Assembly (NCBI GenBank): GCA_041674385.1
Contig: JBAYVU010000029.1
Location: forward strand, 1 to 41,701
Direction: 5' to 3'
DNA length: 41,701 nucleotides
From: JACRAR01 sp041674385
GTDB taxonomy: Bacteria; Pseudomonadota; Gammaproteobacteria; Burkholderiales; Rhodocyclaceae
The stretch's first letter is position 1; each line of letters starts with the position of its first letter. The position numbers and the translations under genes were made by a program. Under the pieces are notes generated by a model. It worked only from the letters and a program-made list of their open reading frames with translations. It was not told the DNA's origin and ran no database searches. Shown piece after piece: positions 31,865 through 39,068 of the stretch.

Positions 31865-32246
31865 TCTGCCAGAATCGCTGCGCCAACTGGTCGCGCTGAT
31901 CGGCTGGGAGGCGGCCATCCGCCTGGCGGAAACGCTCGGCGGCATCACCTACGACATGCCCAAGAGCGCGGACTGCGCCGCTGGCGAGCGCCTCACGGAA
32001 ATCATCGGGCGTGCTGCCACGGACCGGCTGGTGGAGCACTTCGGCGGCAGCGCGCTTTACCTCCCCATGGCCAGCGCCGCCATCCGTCGCGCCCGCGACC
32101 GGGTCATGGTGGCCGAATACGGCGCAGGGGTGAGCGTCAACGAGCTGGTGCTGAAATACAGGTTGTGCGATCGGCAGGTCTGGAGCATTCTTAAAAAGAC
32201 CGATTGCAGCGCGGCGGATGAGGAAAAGCAGGGAGCACTGTTCTAG
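31851..32246 (+). CDS. mor: Middle transcription activator, Mor family
   Basis: A 131-residue protein. It has the Mor layout: an N-terminal dimerisation domain (LPESLRQLVALIGWEAAIRL, ATDRLVEHFGGSALYLP) and a C-terminal HTH (ARDRVMVAEYGAGVSVNELV, LKYRLCDRQVWSILKKTD). Mor turns on the middle or late promoter of Mu. The dyad GCCCATGC-GTA-GCATGGGC about 60 bases downstream lies in the region it would act on. It overlaps the GemA-like gene by 14 bases. Confidence 0.9.
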   Translation: MRLSDLPESLRQLVALIGWEAAIRLAETLGGITYDMPKSADCAAGERLTEIIGRAATDRLVEHFGGSALYLPMASAAIRRARDRVMVAEYGAGVSVNELVLKYRLCDRQVWSILKKTDCSAADEEKQGALF

Positions 32247-32323
32247 CCACACACATATTTACTACCTCCCCTCTGAACCGCTTCAGCCTGAATCCCATCC
32301 CTGCCCATGCGTAGCATGGGCGC
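32247..32323 (+). promoter_or_regulatory. Intergenic control region before lysis and morphogenesis genes
   Basis: A 77-base gap, the longest in the plus-strand block between 23.4 kb and the right end, apart from 30050-30115. It has a dyad GCCCATGC, GTA, GCATGGGC at 32303-32321 and no clear -35 but an AT-rich CACATATTTACTAC stretch. The region is a good candidate for the Mor-activated promoter. Mu Pm likewise has no -35 and an imperfect dyad upstream. Confidence 0.45.
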
Positions 32324-32497
32324 ATGACCATCCCCCAGAAAACATGCGCTACCTGTTCTAACTACGATCCTTCCCGGCTCGACGGTTATGGCTATTGCAA
32401 GGCCGCGCCATCGCTCGAAACGCTGGCGCAATTTCTGGCTGTGGGCAGCGCCTGCGTGTTCGATAAATGGCATGCGCGCCCGTTGGCGTCAAAATGA
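32324..32497 (+). CDS. 57-residue Cys-rich protein
   Basis: A short gene that ends inside the endolysin start. The product has CATC at residues 8-11 and further Cys at 25 and 44 (SNYDPSRLDGYGYCKAAPSL, GSACVFDKWH), a pattern for one zinc site of four cysteines. The first gene behind the middle control region. It is likely a phage-specific small zinc protein of unknown role. Confidence 0.55.
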   Translation: MTIPQKTCATCSNYDPSRLDGYGYCKAAPSLETLAQFLAVGSACVFDKWHARPLASK

Positions 32498-32991
32498 TTC
32501 GCCCACGCACCGCCCTTGCCGGCCTCTCCCTATCCGCTGCCGCCCTGGTCGGCATCGTGTCCCAGGAAGGCTACAGCGACAAAGCCATCATCCCCGTCAG
32601 GGGCGATGTCCCCACCATTGGCTTCGGCACCACCGGGGGCGTGAAAATGGGCGACATCACCACGCCGCCCCAGGCATTGGCCCGAGCGCTGCGGGACGTG
32701 CAGCAATACGAAGGCGCGCTCAAGCGCTGCGTCACCGTACCGCTGCATCAGCACGAATACGACGCCTACACCAGCCTGGCCTACAACATCGGCCCCACCG
32801 CCTTCTGCAATTCCAGTCTGGTCAGGAAACTGAATGCCGAAGACTACCCCGGCGCCTGCAATGAAATCCTGCGCTGGAACCACTTCCAGGGGCGCGACTG
32901 CTCCCTGCCCGGCAGTGGTTGCGCGGGGCTGGCCACGCGCCGCGAATCAGAATATCGCCAATGTGTAGGGGGCGCCAATGACCCTCGCTGA
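32494..32991 (+). CDS. SAR-type endolysin (GH24 lysozyme)
   Basis: A 165-residue protein started at 32494 (MIRPRTALAGLSLSAAALVG), overlapping the preceding stop. The first 22 residues form a Gly/Ala/Ser-rich signal anchor. The lysozyme motif follows: E25 in QEGYSDKAI as the likely general acid, then VRGDVPTIGFGTT. Later segments (HEYDAYTSLAYNIGPTAFCN, NHFQGRDCSLPGSGC) fit GH24 enzymes. It cuts peptidoglycan at the end of infection; the anchor allows secretion without a holin. Confidence 0.92.
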   Translation: MIRPRTALAGLSLSAAALVGIVSQEGYSDKAIIPVRGDVPTIGFGTTGGVKMGDITTPPQALARALRDVQQYEGALKRCVTVPLHQHEYDAYTSLAYNIGPTAFCNSSLVRKLNAEDYPGACNEILRWNHFQGRDCSLPGSGCAGLATRRESEYRQCVGGANDPR

Positions 32992-33457
32992 AAAACTCCT
33001 CGCCTTCATCCTTTTCCTCGCGCTCTGCGCCGGGGGCGGGTTCTGGTCCGGCTACCGCGCTGCCAGCAACAAGCACGCCGCCCAGCAACTTAAAACAGAG
33101 CGCGCCGCCAGTGCCAGATATCGCGCCGAAATAGCCCGAGGCGATGCCCTGGCCGCCCAGCTAGAAAGCGTTAAAACCCAAACCCGCACCGTTACAAAAA
33201 CCATCGTCCGCGAGGTCAATCACTATGTCACGCCGCTCTCTATCAGCCATTGCACTATCCCTATGGGCTTTGTCCGCCTGCACGACGCTGCCGCCGCCAA
33301 CCATCTGCCCCCAGCCCCCGGCCTCGATGCTGACGCGCCCGGGGGCGTTGACCTCGCTGCCGTCGCCGAAACCGTCGCGGAAAACTACGGCGAATGCAAC
33401 GCCTGGCGCGACCAGCTTAAAACGCTGATTGACTGGCACCAGCAGGCAAAACCATGA
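32978..33457 (+). CDS. Inner-membrane spanin (Rz-like)
   Basis: A 159-residue protein with one N-terminal membrane span (residues 5-22, LLAFILFLALCAGGGFWSG) and a long periplasmic coiled coil (HAAQQLKTERAASARYRAEI, ARGDALAAQLESVKTQTRTV). It overlaps the endolysin end, and the small lipoprotein gene is embedded in it. With that partner it joins the inner and outer membranes and fuses them at lysis. Conserved Rz position after the endolysin. Confidence 0.85.
   Translation: MTLAEKLLAFILFLALCAGGGFWSGYRAASNKHAAQQLKTERAASARYRAEIARGDALAAQLESVKTQTRTVTKTIVREVNHYVTPLSISHCTIPMGFVRLHDAAAANHLPPAPGLDADAPGGVDLAAVAETVAENYGECNAWRDQLKTLIDWHQQAKP
33225..33428 (+). CDS. Outer-membrane spanin lipoprotein (Rz1-like)
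   Basis: A 67-residue gene inside the spanin gene in another frame. It has a signal peptide ending in the lipobox LSAC (C19), followed by a Pro-rich chain (TTLPPPTICPQPPASMLTRP). This is the standard nested Rz/Rz1 arrangement. The Cys would be lipidated and placed in the outer membrane to meet the Rz-like protein. Confidence 0.85.
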   Translation: MSRRSLSAIALSLWALSACTTLPPPTICPQPPASMLTRPGALTSLPSPKPSRKTTANATPGATSLKR

Positions 33458-33675
33458 CCCCAGAAGATCAAGCCCAGGCCTTTGAGCTAGGCGAATACGA
33501 GTGCACCCAACGCCGCGCCATCATGACGCTGCCGACCGCGCCATCGGCGAAATACTGCACCGCCCCAAGCTGTGGCGACGAGATACCTGAAGCGCGCCGA
33601 AAGGCCATTCCGGGGGTGCTGTATTGCGCCGACTGCCAGGCGAGACGCGAACAACAACAGTTACAGAGACGATGA
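33454..33675 (+). CDS. DksA/TraR-like zinc finger protein
   Basis: A 73-residue protein with a four-Cys zinc site: C35, C40, C58 and C61 (AKYCTAPSCGDEIPEARRKA, PGVLYCADCQARRE), the pattern of short TraR/DksA proteins. Such proteins bind RNA polymerase through its secondary channel and change promoter choice. It overlaps the Rz-like stop and precedes the gp25-like gene, as in many Mu-like phages. Confidence 0.85.
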   Translation: MTPEDQAQAFELGEYECTQRRAIMTLPTAPSAKYCTAPSCGDEIPEARRKAIPGVLYCADCQARREQQQLQRR

Positions 33676-33676
33676 A

Positions 33677-34027
33677 ATGATATTTCAAATTGAATTCACC
33701 TGGATGGTTGGATTGCTGCTCATGTTCTTCGGCGCGGTGTGGGCGTTCGGCAAGGTGCTGCTGAAGCAGATCGAAAAAAGGCTGGACGAGCGCTTCGCCA
33801 CGCAGGAGACAGCCCGGACAGAATCCAATACACACTGGGAAAAACGCTTCATCCAGATCGAGCAGCTGGCGCGCGACACGGATCGGGCAATGCTGCTGAT
33901 GCGCGGCGATCTGCCGAATCAGTACACGCGGCGCGAGGACACCATCCGCAATCAGTCGGTGCTGGAAGCGCGCATGGACGCGCTCATGAATGAAGTCAAG
34001 ATGCTGCGCATCGAAGGGGGTAAATAA
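33677..34027 (+). CDS. Membrane protein with coiled coil (DUF2730/gp25-like)
   Basis: A 116-residue protein started at 33677 (MIFQIEFTWMVGLLLMFFGA). It has one N-terminal membrane span and a long charged helix (KQIEKRLDERFATQETARTE, FIQIEQLARDTDRAMLLMRG). Mu gp25-type proteins have this layout and order. The role is unknown; a holin-related role is possible but not shown. Confidence 0.75.
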   Translation: MIFQIEFTWMVGLLLMFFGAVWAFGKVLLKQIEKRLDERFATQETARTESNTHWEKRFIQIEQLARDTDRAMLLMRGDLPNQYTRREDTIRNQSVLEARMDALMNEVKMLRIEGGK

Positions 34028-34332
34028 TGGATATAAACAAGGTGCGGCGCGAAATGATGCGCTGGAACATCATCCTGACGCTCAACAACGCGCGCCCGAT
34101 CGGTGCCGCTGAAGAGTTGATCCTCTCGGTAGTGCAAGCCATCAGCCCGGACGCCACGCAAGTGGAAGTGCGGCGCGAGCTGGACTACCTGGAAGAGCGC
34201 GAGCTGGTCAAGATCGAGCGCACGCCCACCGGCCACTGGTCAGCCGGCCTGACCCGCCACGGCGTGGATCTGGCCGAATATACCGTGGACTGCGATCCGG
34301 GCATCGCACGCCCAGAAAAATACTGGGGCTGA
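34027..34332 (+). CDS. Mu gp26-like winged-helix protein
   Basis: A 101-residue protein that overlaps the previous stop by one base. Its content (RREMMRWNIILTLNNARPIG, AAEELILSVVQAISPDATQV, RRELDYLEERELVKIERTPT, GHWSAGLTRHGVDLAEY) is a compact winged helix of the type found between gp25 and gp27 in Mu. It probably binds DNA, perhaps in packaging or late control. Confidence 0.8.
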   Translation: MDINKVRREMMRWNIILTLNNARPIGAAEELILSVVQAISPDATQVEVRRELDYLEERELVKIERTPTGHWSAGLTRHGVDLAEYTVDCDPGIARPEKYWG

Positions 34333-34334
34333 TC

Positions 34335-34844
34335 ATGGCCCCGCGCAGCAAGATCACCAAGCTACCGGCGGCAGTAAAGGACTGGCTGGACAAGACGCTG
34401 GTAGAGGGTAATTTCGCCGATTACGAGCTGCTCTCCGCTGACCTGAAAGCGCGCGGCTACGACATCAGCAAATCCGCCATCCACCGCTACGGCCAGGAGT
34501 TCGAGGAGAAGCTCGCCGCCATCCGCATCGCCACCGAGCAGGCCAGGGCCATCACCGATGCCATTCCGGACGATGCCGGCGCGATGAATGACGCGCTGAT
34601 CCGGCTGGTGCAGCAAAAGGCGTTCGACGTCCTGGTGAAGATGGAAGAAGGCGCTTCAATCAAGGATATCGGCCTGATGGTGGCCAGGTTGTCAAACGCC
34701 ACAGTCAAGCAGAAACAATGGCTGGCAGAAGTGCGAGAGAAAGCCAGTGCCGCAGCCGATGCAGTTGAAGCGATCGGCAAGAAGGGCGGGCTGTCTGAGG
34801 ATGCGCTGGACATGATCAGAAAAAATATTTTGGGGATCGCGTGA
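34335..34844 (+). CDS. Small terminase-like protein (DUF3486, Mu gp27)
   Basis: A 169-residue protein with the DUF3486 pattern: an N-terminal HTH (KLPAAVKDWLDKTLVEGNFA, DYELLSADLKARGYDISKSA, IHRYGQEFEEKLAAIRIATE) and a helical C-terminal half (FDVLVKMEEGASIKDIGLMV, VKQKQWLAEVREKASAAADA). It recognises the left end of phage DNA for packaging with the large terminase. The methyltransferase gene has been placed between the two terminase genes. Confidence 0.9.
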   Translation: MAPRSKITKLPAAVKDWLDKTLVEGNFADYELLSADLKARGYDISKSAIHRYGQEFEEKLAAIRIATEQARAITDAIPDDAGAMNDALIRLVQQKAFDVLVKMEEGASIKDIGLMVARLSNATVKQKQWLAEVREKASAAADAVEAIGKKGGLSEDALDMIRKNILGIA

Positions 34845-34847
34845 TCA

Positions 34848-35864
34848 ATGCAAACCATGCACCTTTTTGCGGGCGCGGGCGGCGGGTTACTCGCCGACCT
34901 GATACTTGGACATGAGCCGATTGTCGCTGTTGAATGGGACGCCCACGCCTGCAGCGCATTACGCGAGCGTGCCCAGGATGGATGGTTCCAAGATCTGCAC
35001 ATCCACGAGGGCGATGCCCGCGAATTCGACCCCGCACCCTGGGCGGGACGAGTGGATCAGATCGCAGCGGGATTCCCTTGCCAGGATATTTCAATCGCTG
35101 GACGAGGCGCTGGCCTCTCCGGCGCGCGAAGCGGCCTCGTCTCGGAAGTCTTCCGCGCCATCGACGCGGTCAGACCTGGCCTCGTCTTCCTCGAAAACAG
35201 CCCGTACATCCGCACCCGAGGCCGCGATGTCGTCATCGGCGAACTCGTGGCGCGTGGATACGCCTGGCGCGACGGAACGCTTGCCGCGTCTGATGTCGGC
35301 GCAGGCCATCAGCGGAATAGATGGTGGCTGCTTGCTGCCAACGCTGACGGTATGCGGCAACTGGAACATGAAAGGCGCCAGCAAGAAGAGTGGCGACGGG
35401 CTGGCCACCGCCCTTCGCTTGATGCCCACCCTGTGCGCGGCAAACGCAAAACAGGGTTCGGACAACAGGGCGGGCCCAGGACGAAAGAACGGCCTGACGC
35501 TGCCCTCGGCGATGGCGCGTTTACCGACGTTATGCGCGCGGGACTGGAAGAACTCGGGCGGCGCCACGCTGACGGATCGGGGCAAGAGCCGCCTGCCGAC
35601 TGCGATGAAACACATGCTGCCCACCGTCTGCGCCAGCGACTACAAATCGCCGTACAGCGAGGCGGGCTATCAGCAGCAGACGCTGCTGCGATCGAAGCCG
35701 CTGCGCGATACGTTGGCGCATTCGATTGGTCACCGCCTGACGCCGGGGTTTGCCGAGTGGTGGATGGGCTGGCCGATCGGGTGGACCGCATCAAATGCGC
35801 CGGGAATGGGCAAGTCCCGCTCCAAGCGGCGGCAGCGTGGTTGATTTTGGCAAAAAATGATTAA
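34848..35864 (+). CDS. C5-cytosine DNA methyltransferase
   Basis: A 338-residue protein. Motif I is FAGAGGG (residues 7-13), motif IV AAGFPCQDIS with the nucleophile C78, motif VI VFLENSPYI, motif VIII GAGHQRNRWW, and a motif X-like RVDRIKCAGNGQVPLQAAAA at the end. It would methylate cytosines in phage DNA to guard it against restriction. From about 35327 another frame (+1) carries methyltransferase recognition-domain features instead: four (L/M)PT repeats and GFAEWWMGWPIGWT. So the natural product may switch frame. It lies between the terminase genes and overlaps the large one by eight bases. Confidence 0.85.
   Translation: MQTMHLFAGAGGGLLADLILGHEPIVAVEWDAHACSALRERAQDGWFQDLHIHEGDAREFDPAPWAGRVDQIAAGFPCQDISIAGRGAGLSGARSGLVSEVFRAIDAVRPGLVFLENSPYIRTRGRDVVIGELVARGYAWRDGTLAASDVGAGHQRNRWWLLAANADGMRQLEHERRQQEEWRRAGHRPSLDAHPVRGKRKTGFGQQGGPRTKERPDAALGDGAFTDVMRAGLEELGRRHADGSGQEPPADCDETHAAHRLRQRLQIAVQRGGLSAADAAAIEAAARYVGAFDWSPPDAGVCRVVDGLADRVDRIKCAGNGQVPLQAAAAWLILAKND
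35290..35844 (+). CDS. Second-frame methyltransferase recognition domain
   Basis: In the +1 frame relative to the 34848 gene, the region 35327-35844 reads LLPTLTVCGNWNMKGASKKS, then LMPTLCAANAKQGS, RLPTLCARDWKNSGG, MLPTVCASDYKSPYSEAG, and LTPGFAEWWMGWPIGWTASN. Repeated LPT units followed by such a Trp-rich motif are typical of the target-recognition end of phage C5 methyltransferases. It has no good start of its own. It could be reached by a frameshift at the WW codons, be a broken relic, or be overprinted. One missing or extra base is the simplest explanation. Confidence 0.45.
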   Translation: MMSAQAISGIDGGCLLPTLTVCGNWNMKGASKKSGDGLATALRLMPTLCAANAKQGSDNRAGPGRKNGLTLPSAMARLPTLCARDWKNSGGATLTDRGKSRLPTAMKHMLPTVCASDYKSPYSEAGYQQQTLLRSKPLRDTLAHSIGHRLTPGFAEWWMGWPIGWTASNAPGMGKSRSKRRQRG

Positions 35865-37377
35865 ATTAGAAATCGACCAGGCTAATCGCACCCCCGCCGT
35901 CCTCCTGCCCTACCAGCAGCGCTGGGTAGCCGAAACCGCCGATGTCGCCGTGTGGGAGAAATCCCGCCGCATCGGCGCATCCTGGTGCGACGCCTGCGAT
36001 GCCGTGCTCACCGCCGCCCCGGCAGAAAACCCCATGGATGCTCTCTACATCGGCTATTCGGAAGACATGACGCGGGAGTACATCGACGACTGCGCCATGT
36101 GGGCAGCGGCTTTCAACTACGCTGCCAGCACCATGGATGAATGCATCTACGAAGACGAAGGCCAGGCCATCAAGGCCTTCCGCATCGACTTCGCCAGCGG
36201 CAAGAAGATCCTCGCGCTATCCAGCCGCCCGCGCTCGATCCGGGGCAAGCAGGGCAAGGTCACCATCGACGAGGCGGCGTTCCACGACGATCTGCCCGGC
36301 CTGCTCAAGGCCGCGCTGGCCATGCTGATCTGGGGCGGCAAGGTGCGCCTGCTCAGCTCGCACAACGGCGACGCCAACCCGTTCAACGAGTTGGTCAACG
36401 ACATCCGCGCCGGCAAGGCCCCCTACGCGCTGCACCGCACCACCTTCGACGACGCACTGAACGATGGCCTGTATGACCGGGTCAAGCTCATCCAGGGCGA
36501 TCGCCTCAAGGAAAAAACCCAGGGCGAATGGCGCGCCAAGATTTACAGCCAGTACGGCGACAACGCCGCCGAGGAGCTGGACGTGATCCCCAGCGCCGGC
36601 AGCGGCCGCTACCTCACGCGCATGATGATCGAAGCCTGCATGAAGCCGGGCATCCCGGTGGTGCGCCTCAGTCATCCAGACGGTTTCACGCTGCTGCCCG
36701 AGCACATCCGCAAGGCCGAAACCGACGACTGGTGTAAAGAGGTCTTATTACCCCTGCTGGAAAAGCTCGACTCAAATCTGGACCACTATTTCGGCGAGGA
36801 TTTCGCCCGCAATGGCGACTTGTCTGCCATCTGGATATTGCAGCAAAGCCGCACGCTGGAGTTGGTTACGCCCTTCATGCTGGAGCTGCGCAACGTGCCC
36901 TTCGAGCAGCAAAAGCAGATCCTGTTTTATATCCTAGACCGCCTGCCGCGCTTTCGCGCCGGCGCGATGGACGCGCGCGGCAACGGGCAATACCTGGCAG
37001 AGGTGGCCATGCAGAAATACGGCGCTACCCGCATCAGCCAGGTGATGCTCTCCCAGGAGTGGTATCGGGAGAACATGCCGCCGTTCAAGGCCGCGATCGA
37101 GGATGCCAAGCTGACGCTGCCGCAGGATGCCGACGTGCTCGCCGACTTGCGTACCGTGGTGATGGAAAAAGGCGTGGCCAAGGTGCCGGACAGCGCCCGC
37201 GTGCGCGGCAGCGACGGGCGCGAGCGCCACGGCGACACGGCAATCGCGCTGGCGCTGGCCACCTTCGCCGTGTTCCAGATGGAGCCGGTGCAAATCGAAT
37301 ACCAGGGCGCCGGCGGTAAACATGACCGCCATGGCGATAGCGACAATCAGGACAACAGGAGACGATCCGCATGGTAG
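35857..37377 (+). CDS. Terminase large subunit (Mu gp28)
   Basis: A 506-residue protein of the Mu gp28 type. The ATPase has a Walker A-like EKSRRIGAS (residues 34-42), followed by YIGYSEDMTREYIDDC, and Walker B VTIDEAAF (D138, E139). The nuclease part follows (DFARNGDLSAIWILQQSRTL, then GAMDARGNGQYLAEVAMQKY and DTAIALALATFAVF). It moves DNA into the head and cuts it when full. Starts in an ATG overlapping the methyltransferase end. Confidence 0.95.
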   Translation: MIKLEIDQANRTPAVLLPYQQRWVAETADVAVWEKSRRIGASWCDACDAVLTAAPAENPMDALYIGYSEDMTREYIDDCAMWAAAFNYAASTMDECIYEDEGQAIKAFRIDFASGKKILALSSRPRSIRGKQGKVTIDEAAFHDDLPGLLKAALAMLIWGGKVRLLSSHNGDANPFNELVNDIRAGKAPYALHRTTFDDALNDGLYDRVKLIQGDRLKEKTQGEWRAKIYSQYGDNAAEELDVIPSAGSGRYLTRMMIEACMKPGIPVVRLSHPDGFTLLPEHIRKAETDDWCKEVLLPLLEKLDSNLDHYFGEDFARNGDLSAIWILQQSRTLELVTPFMLELRNVPFEQQKQILFYILDRLPRFRAGAMDARGNGQYLAEVAMQKYGATRISQVMLSQEWYRENMPPFKAAIEDAKLTLPQDADVLADLRTVVMEKGVAKVPDSARVRGSDGRERHGDTAIALALATFAVFQMEPVQIEYQGAGGKHDRHGDSDNQDNRRRSAW

Positions 37378-39059
37378 GCATAGTCGATATCAGCGGCAAT
37401 CCGATCAAGTCAGCCGACTTGCAGGAACCGCAAACCGCCCGCGTCGGCGGCCTGCATCAGCAGTTCGCCACCCATCCCAGCCGGGGACTCACCCCCTCGC
37501 GCCTGGCGCGCATCCTGGAAGATGCCGAGCAGGGCGACATCCGCGCCCAGCACGACCTGTTCATGGATATGGAAGACAAGGACGGTCATATCCTGGCAGA
37601 AATGGGCAAGCGCAAGCGTGCCTTGCTCACCCTGGATTGGGACATTGAGCCGCCGCGCAACGCCAGCGCCAAGGAAAAGAAGCTCGCCAGCTACGCCCGC
37701 GAGATGGTCCAGGACACGCCCAACTTCGAGGACGTGATCCTCGACGCCCTGGATGCCATCGGCCACGGCTTCAGCTGCCAGGAGATCGAATGGCAGCGCT
37801 TCGGCCCGGAGTGGCTGCCCAAGTCAATCACCCACCGCCCGCAAGGCTGGTTCCAGACCGACCGCGACACCCGTACCCAGATCCGCCTGCGCGACCTGAG
37901 CCTGGACGGCCAGGAACTGCTGCCCTTCGGCTGGATTAGCCATGTTCACAAATCCAAGTCCGGTTATCTCTCCCGCGCCGGGCTGCATCGCGGGCTGGCG
38001 TGGCCCTACCTGTTCAAGAATTACGCCATCGGCGACCTGGCCGAGTTCCTCGAAATCTACGGCCTGCCCATGCGCCTGGGCACTTACCCCAACGGCAGCG
38101 GCGATCTGGAAAAAGCGACTTTATTGCGCGCCGTGATGAGCATCGGCCACGACGCCGCCGGCATCATCCCGGAAGGCATGGCGATCGACTTCAAGGAAGC
38201 GGCCAAGGGCCAGTCCGACCCATTCGAGTTCATGGTAGGCTGGTGCGAGCGCACCGTGAGCAAGCTGATTCTAGGCGGCACGCTCACCAGCCAGGCCGAC
38301 GGCAAGAGCAGCACCAACGCCCTGGGCAATGTCCACAACGAAGTACGGCGCGACCTGATGGTATCGGACGCCATCCAGCTGGCCGGCACGCTCACCCGCG
38401 ATCTGGTCTATCCGCTGCTTGCGCTCAACAAGGGCGGCGTGGAAGACCGCCGCAGATTGCCGCGCTTCGTCTTCCGCGTGGAAGAAAACGAAGATATCGC
38501 CATGATGGCCGAAGCGCTGCCCAAGCTGGCCGCGATCATGAAGAAAATACCCGCTTCCTGGGCGCACGAGCAGATGGGGATTCCCGAAGCCAAAGAAGGC
38601 GAGGACGTGCTTGGCGCGGTTAGTGTTCCGCCGCCCGTGCCCCCGGTAGGCGCAGATTTGCCTACGGAAGAGCCAGAGCCAGAAGACCCGCCAGCCGCCC
38701 TTGCCGCGCTCTCGGCGATCCTGAGAAACGCAACCCCTGACGCCATCGACGTCCTGGCAGCATCGCTATCTGGCGACTGGCAACCAGTGATCGCGCCCAT
38801 GACCGACCCACTCCAGGCCGCTCTTGACGAATCACACGCCAACGGCGAAACAGCCGATCAGTTCCTTGCCCGCCTGCCCGCGCTGCTGCAAAGCATGGAC
38901 CCCACCGCCCTCACCGAGCAGCTCGCCCGCGCCGCCTTCGCCACCCGCCTGCTAGGCGAAGCCGGCATCGAACTATCCCCTCTCCCGTCTCGCCAGAGCG
39001 AGCAGCTTGCTGCCGCTCTCGGCGGGGATGCCCCTTGCGGGTGCGAGGGGGAGGGCTAG
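37371..39059 (+). CDS. Portal protein (DUF935, Mu gp29)
   Basis: A 562-residue protein of the DUF935 family: TPSRLARILEDAEQGDIRAQ, then LFMDMEDKDGHILAEMGKRK, EPPRNASAKEKKLASYAREM, GHGFSCQEIEWQRFGPEWLP, and TKATLLRAVMSIGHDAAG-like region (EKATLLRAVMSIGHDAAGII) with ILGGTLTSQADGKSSTNALG. It makes the dodecameric DNA entry ring. Residues around 425 (PVGADLP) come from a REP-like sequence at 38646-38665, and the last 28 residues plus TAG from a host-style repeat near 38985-39066, so both inserts have altered its C-terminal part. It overlaps the terminase end by seven bases. Confidence 0.94.
   Translation: MVGIVDISGNPIKSADLQEPQTARVGGLHQQFATHPSRGLTPSRLARILEDAEQGDIRAQHDLFMDMEDKDGHILAEMGKRKRALLTLDWDIEPPRNASAKEKKLASYAREMVQDTPNFEDVILDALDAIGHGFSCQEIEWQRFGPEWLPKSITHRPQGWFQTDRDTRTQIRLRDLSLDGQELLPFGWISHVHKSKSGYLSRAGLHRGLAWPYLFKNYAIGDLAEFLEIYGLPMRLGTYPNGSGDLEKATLLRAVMSIGHDAAGIIPEGMAIDFKEAAKGQSDPFEFMVGWCERTVSKLILGGTLTSQADGKSSTNALGNVHNEVRRDLMVSDAIQLAGTLTRDLVYPLLALNKGGVEDRRRLPRFVFRVEENEDIAMMAEALPKLAAIMKKIPASWAHEQMGIPEAKEGEDVLGAVSVPPPVPPVGADLPTEEPEPEDPPAALAALSAILRNATPDAIDVLAASLSGDWQPVIAPMTDPLQAALDESHANGETADQFLARLPALLQSMDPTALTEQLARAAFATRLLGEAGIELSPLPSRQSEQLAAALGGDAPCGCEGEG
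38646..38665. repeat. Partial REP-like hairpin inside the portal gene
   Basis: GTAGGCGCAGATTTGCCTAC has GTAGGC and GCCTAC arms and is read in frame as VGADLPT. The same peptide occurs in the gp35-like gene. Confidence 0.55.
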
Positions 39060-39066
39060 GGAGGGG
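38985..39066. repeat. CT/GA-rich host-style repeat at the portal end
   Basis: CCCTCTCCCGTCTCGCCAGA leads to GCGAGGGGGAGGGCTAGGGA, similar to the CTCTCCC...GGGAGAG repeats at 10796 and 14663. It supplies the portal gene with its final residues and its TAG stop at 39057-39059. Confidence 0.55.
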
Positions 39067-39068
39067 GT

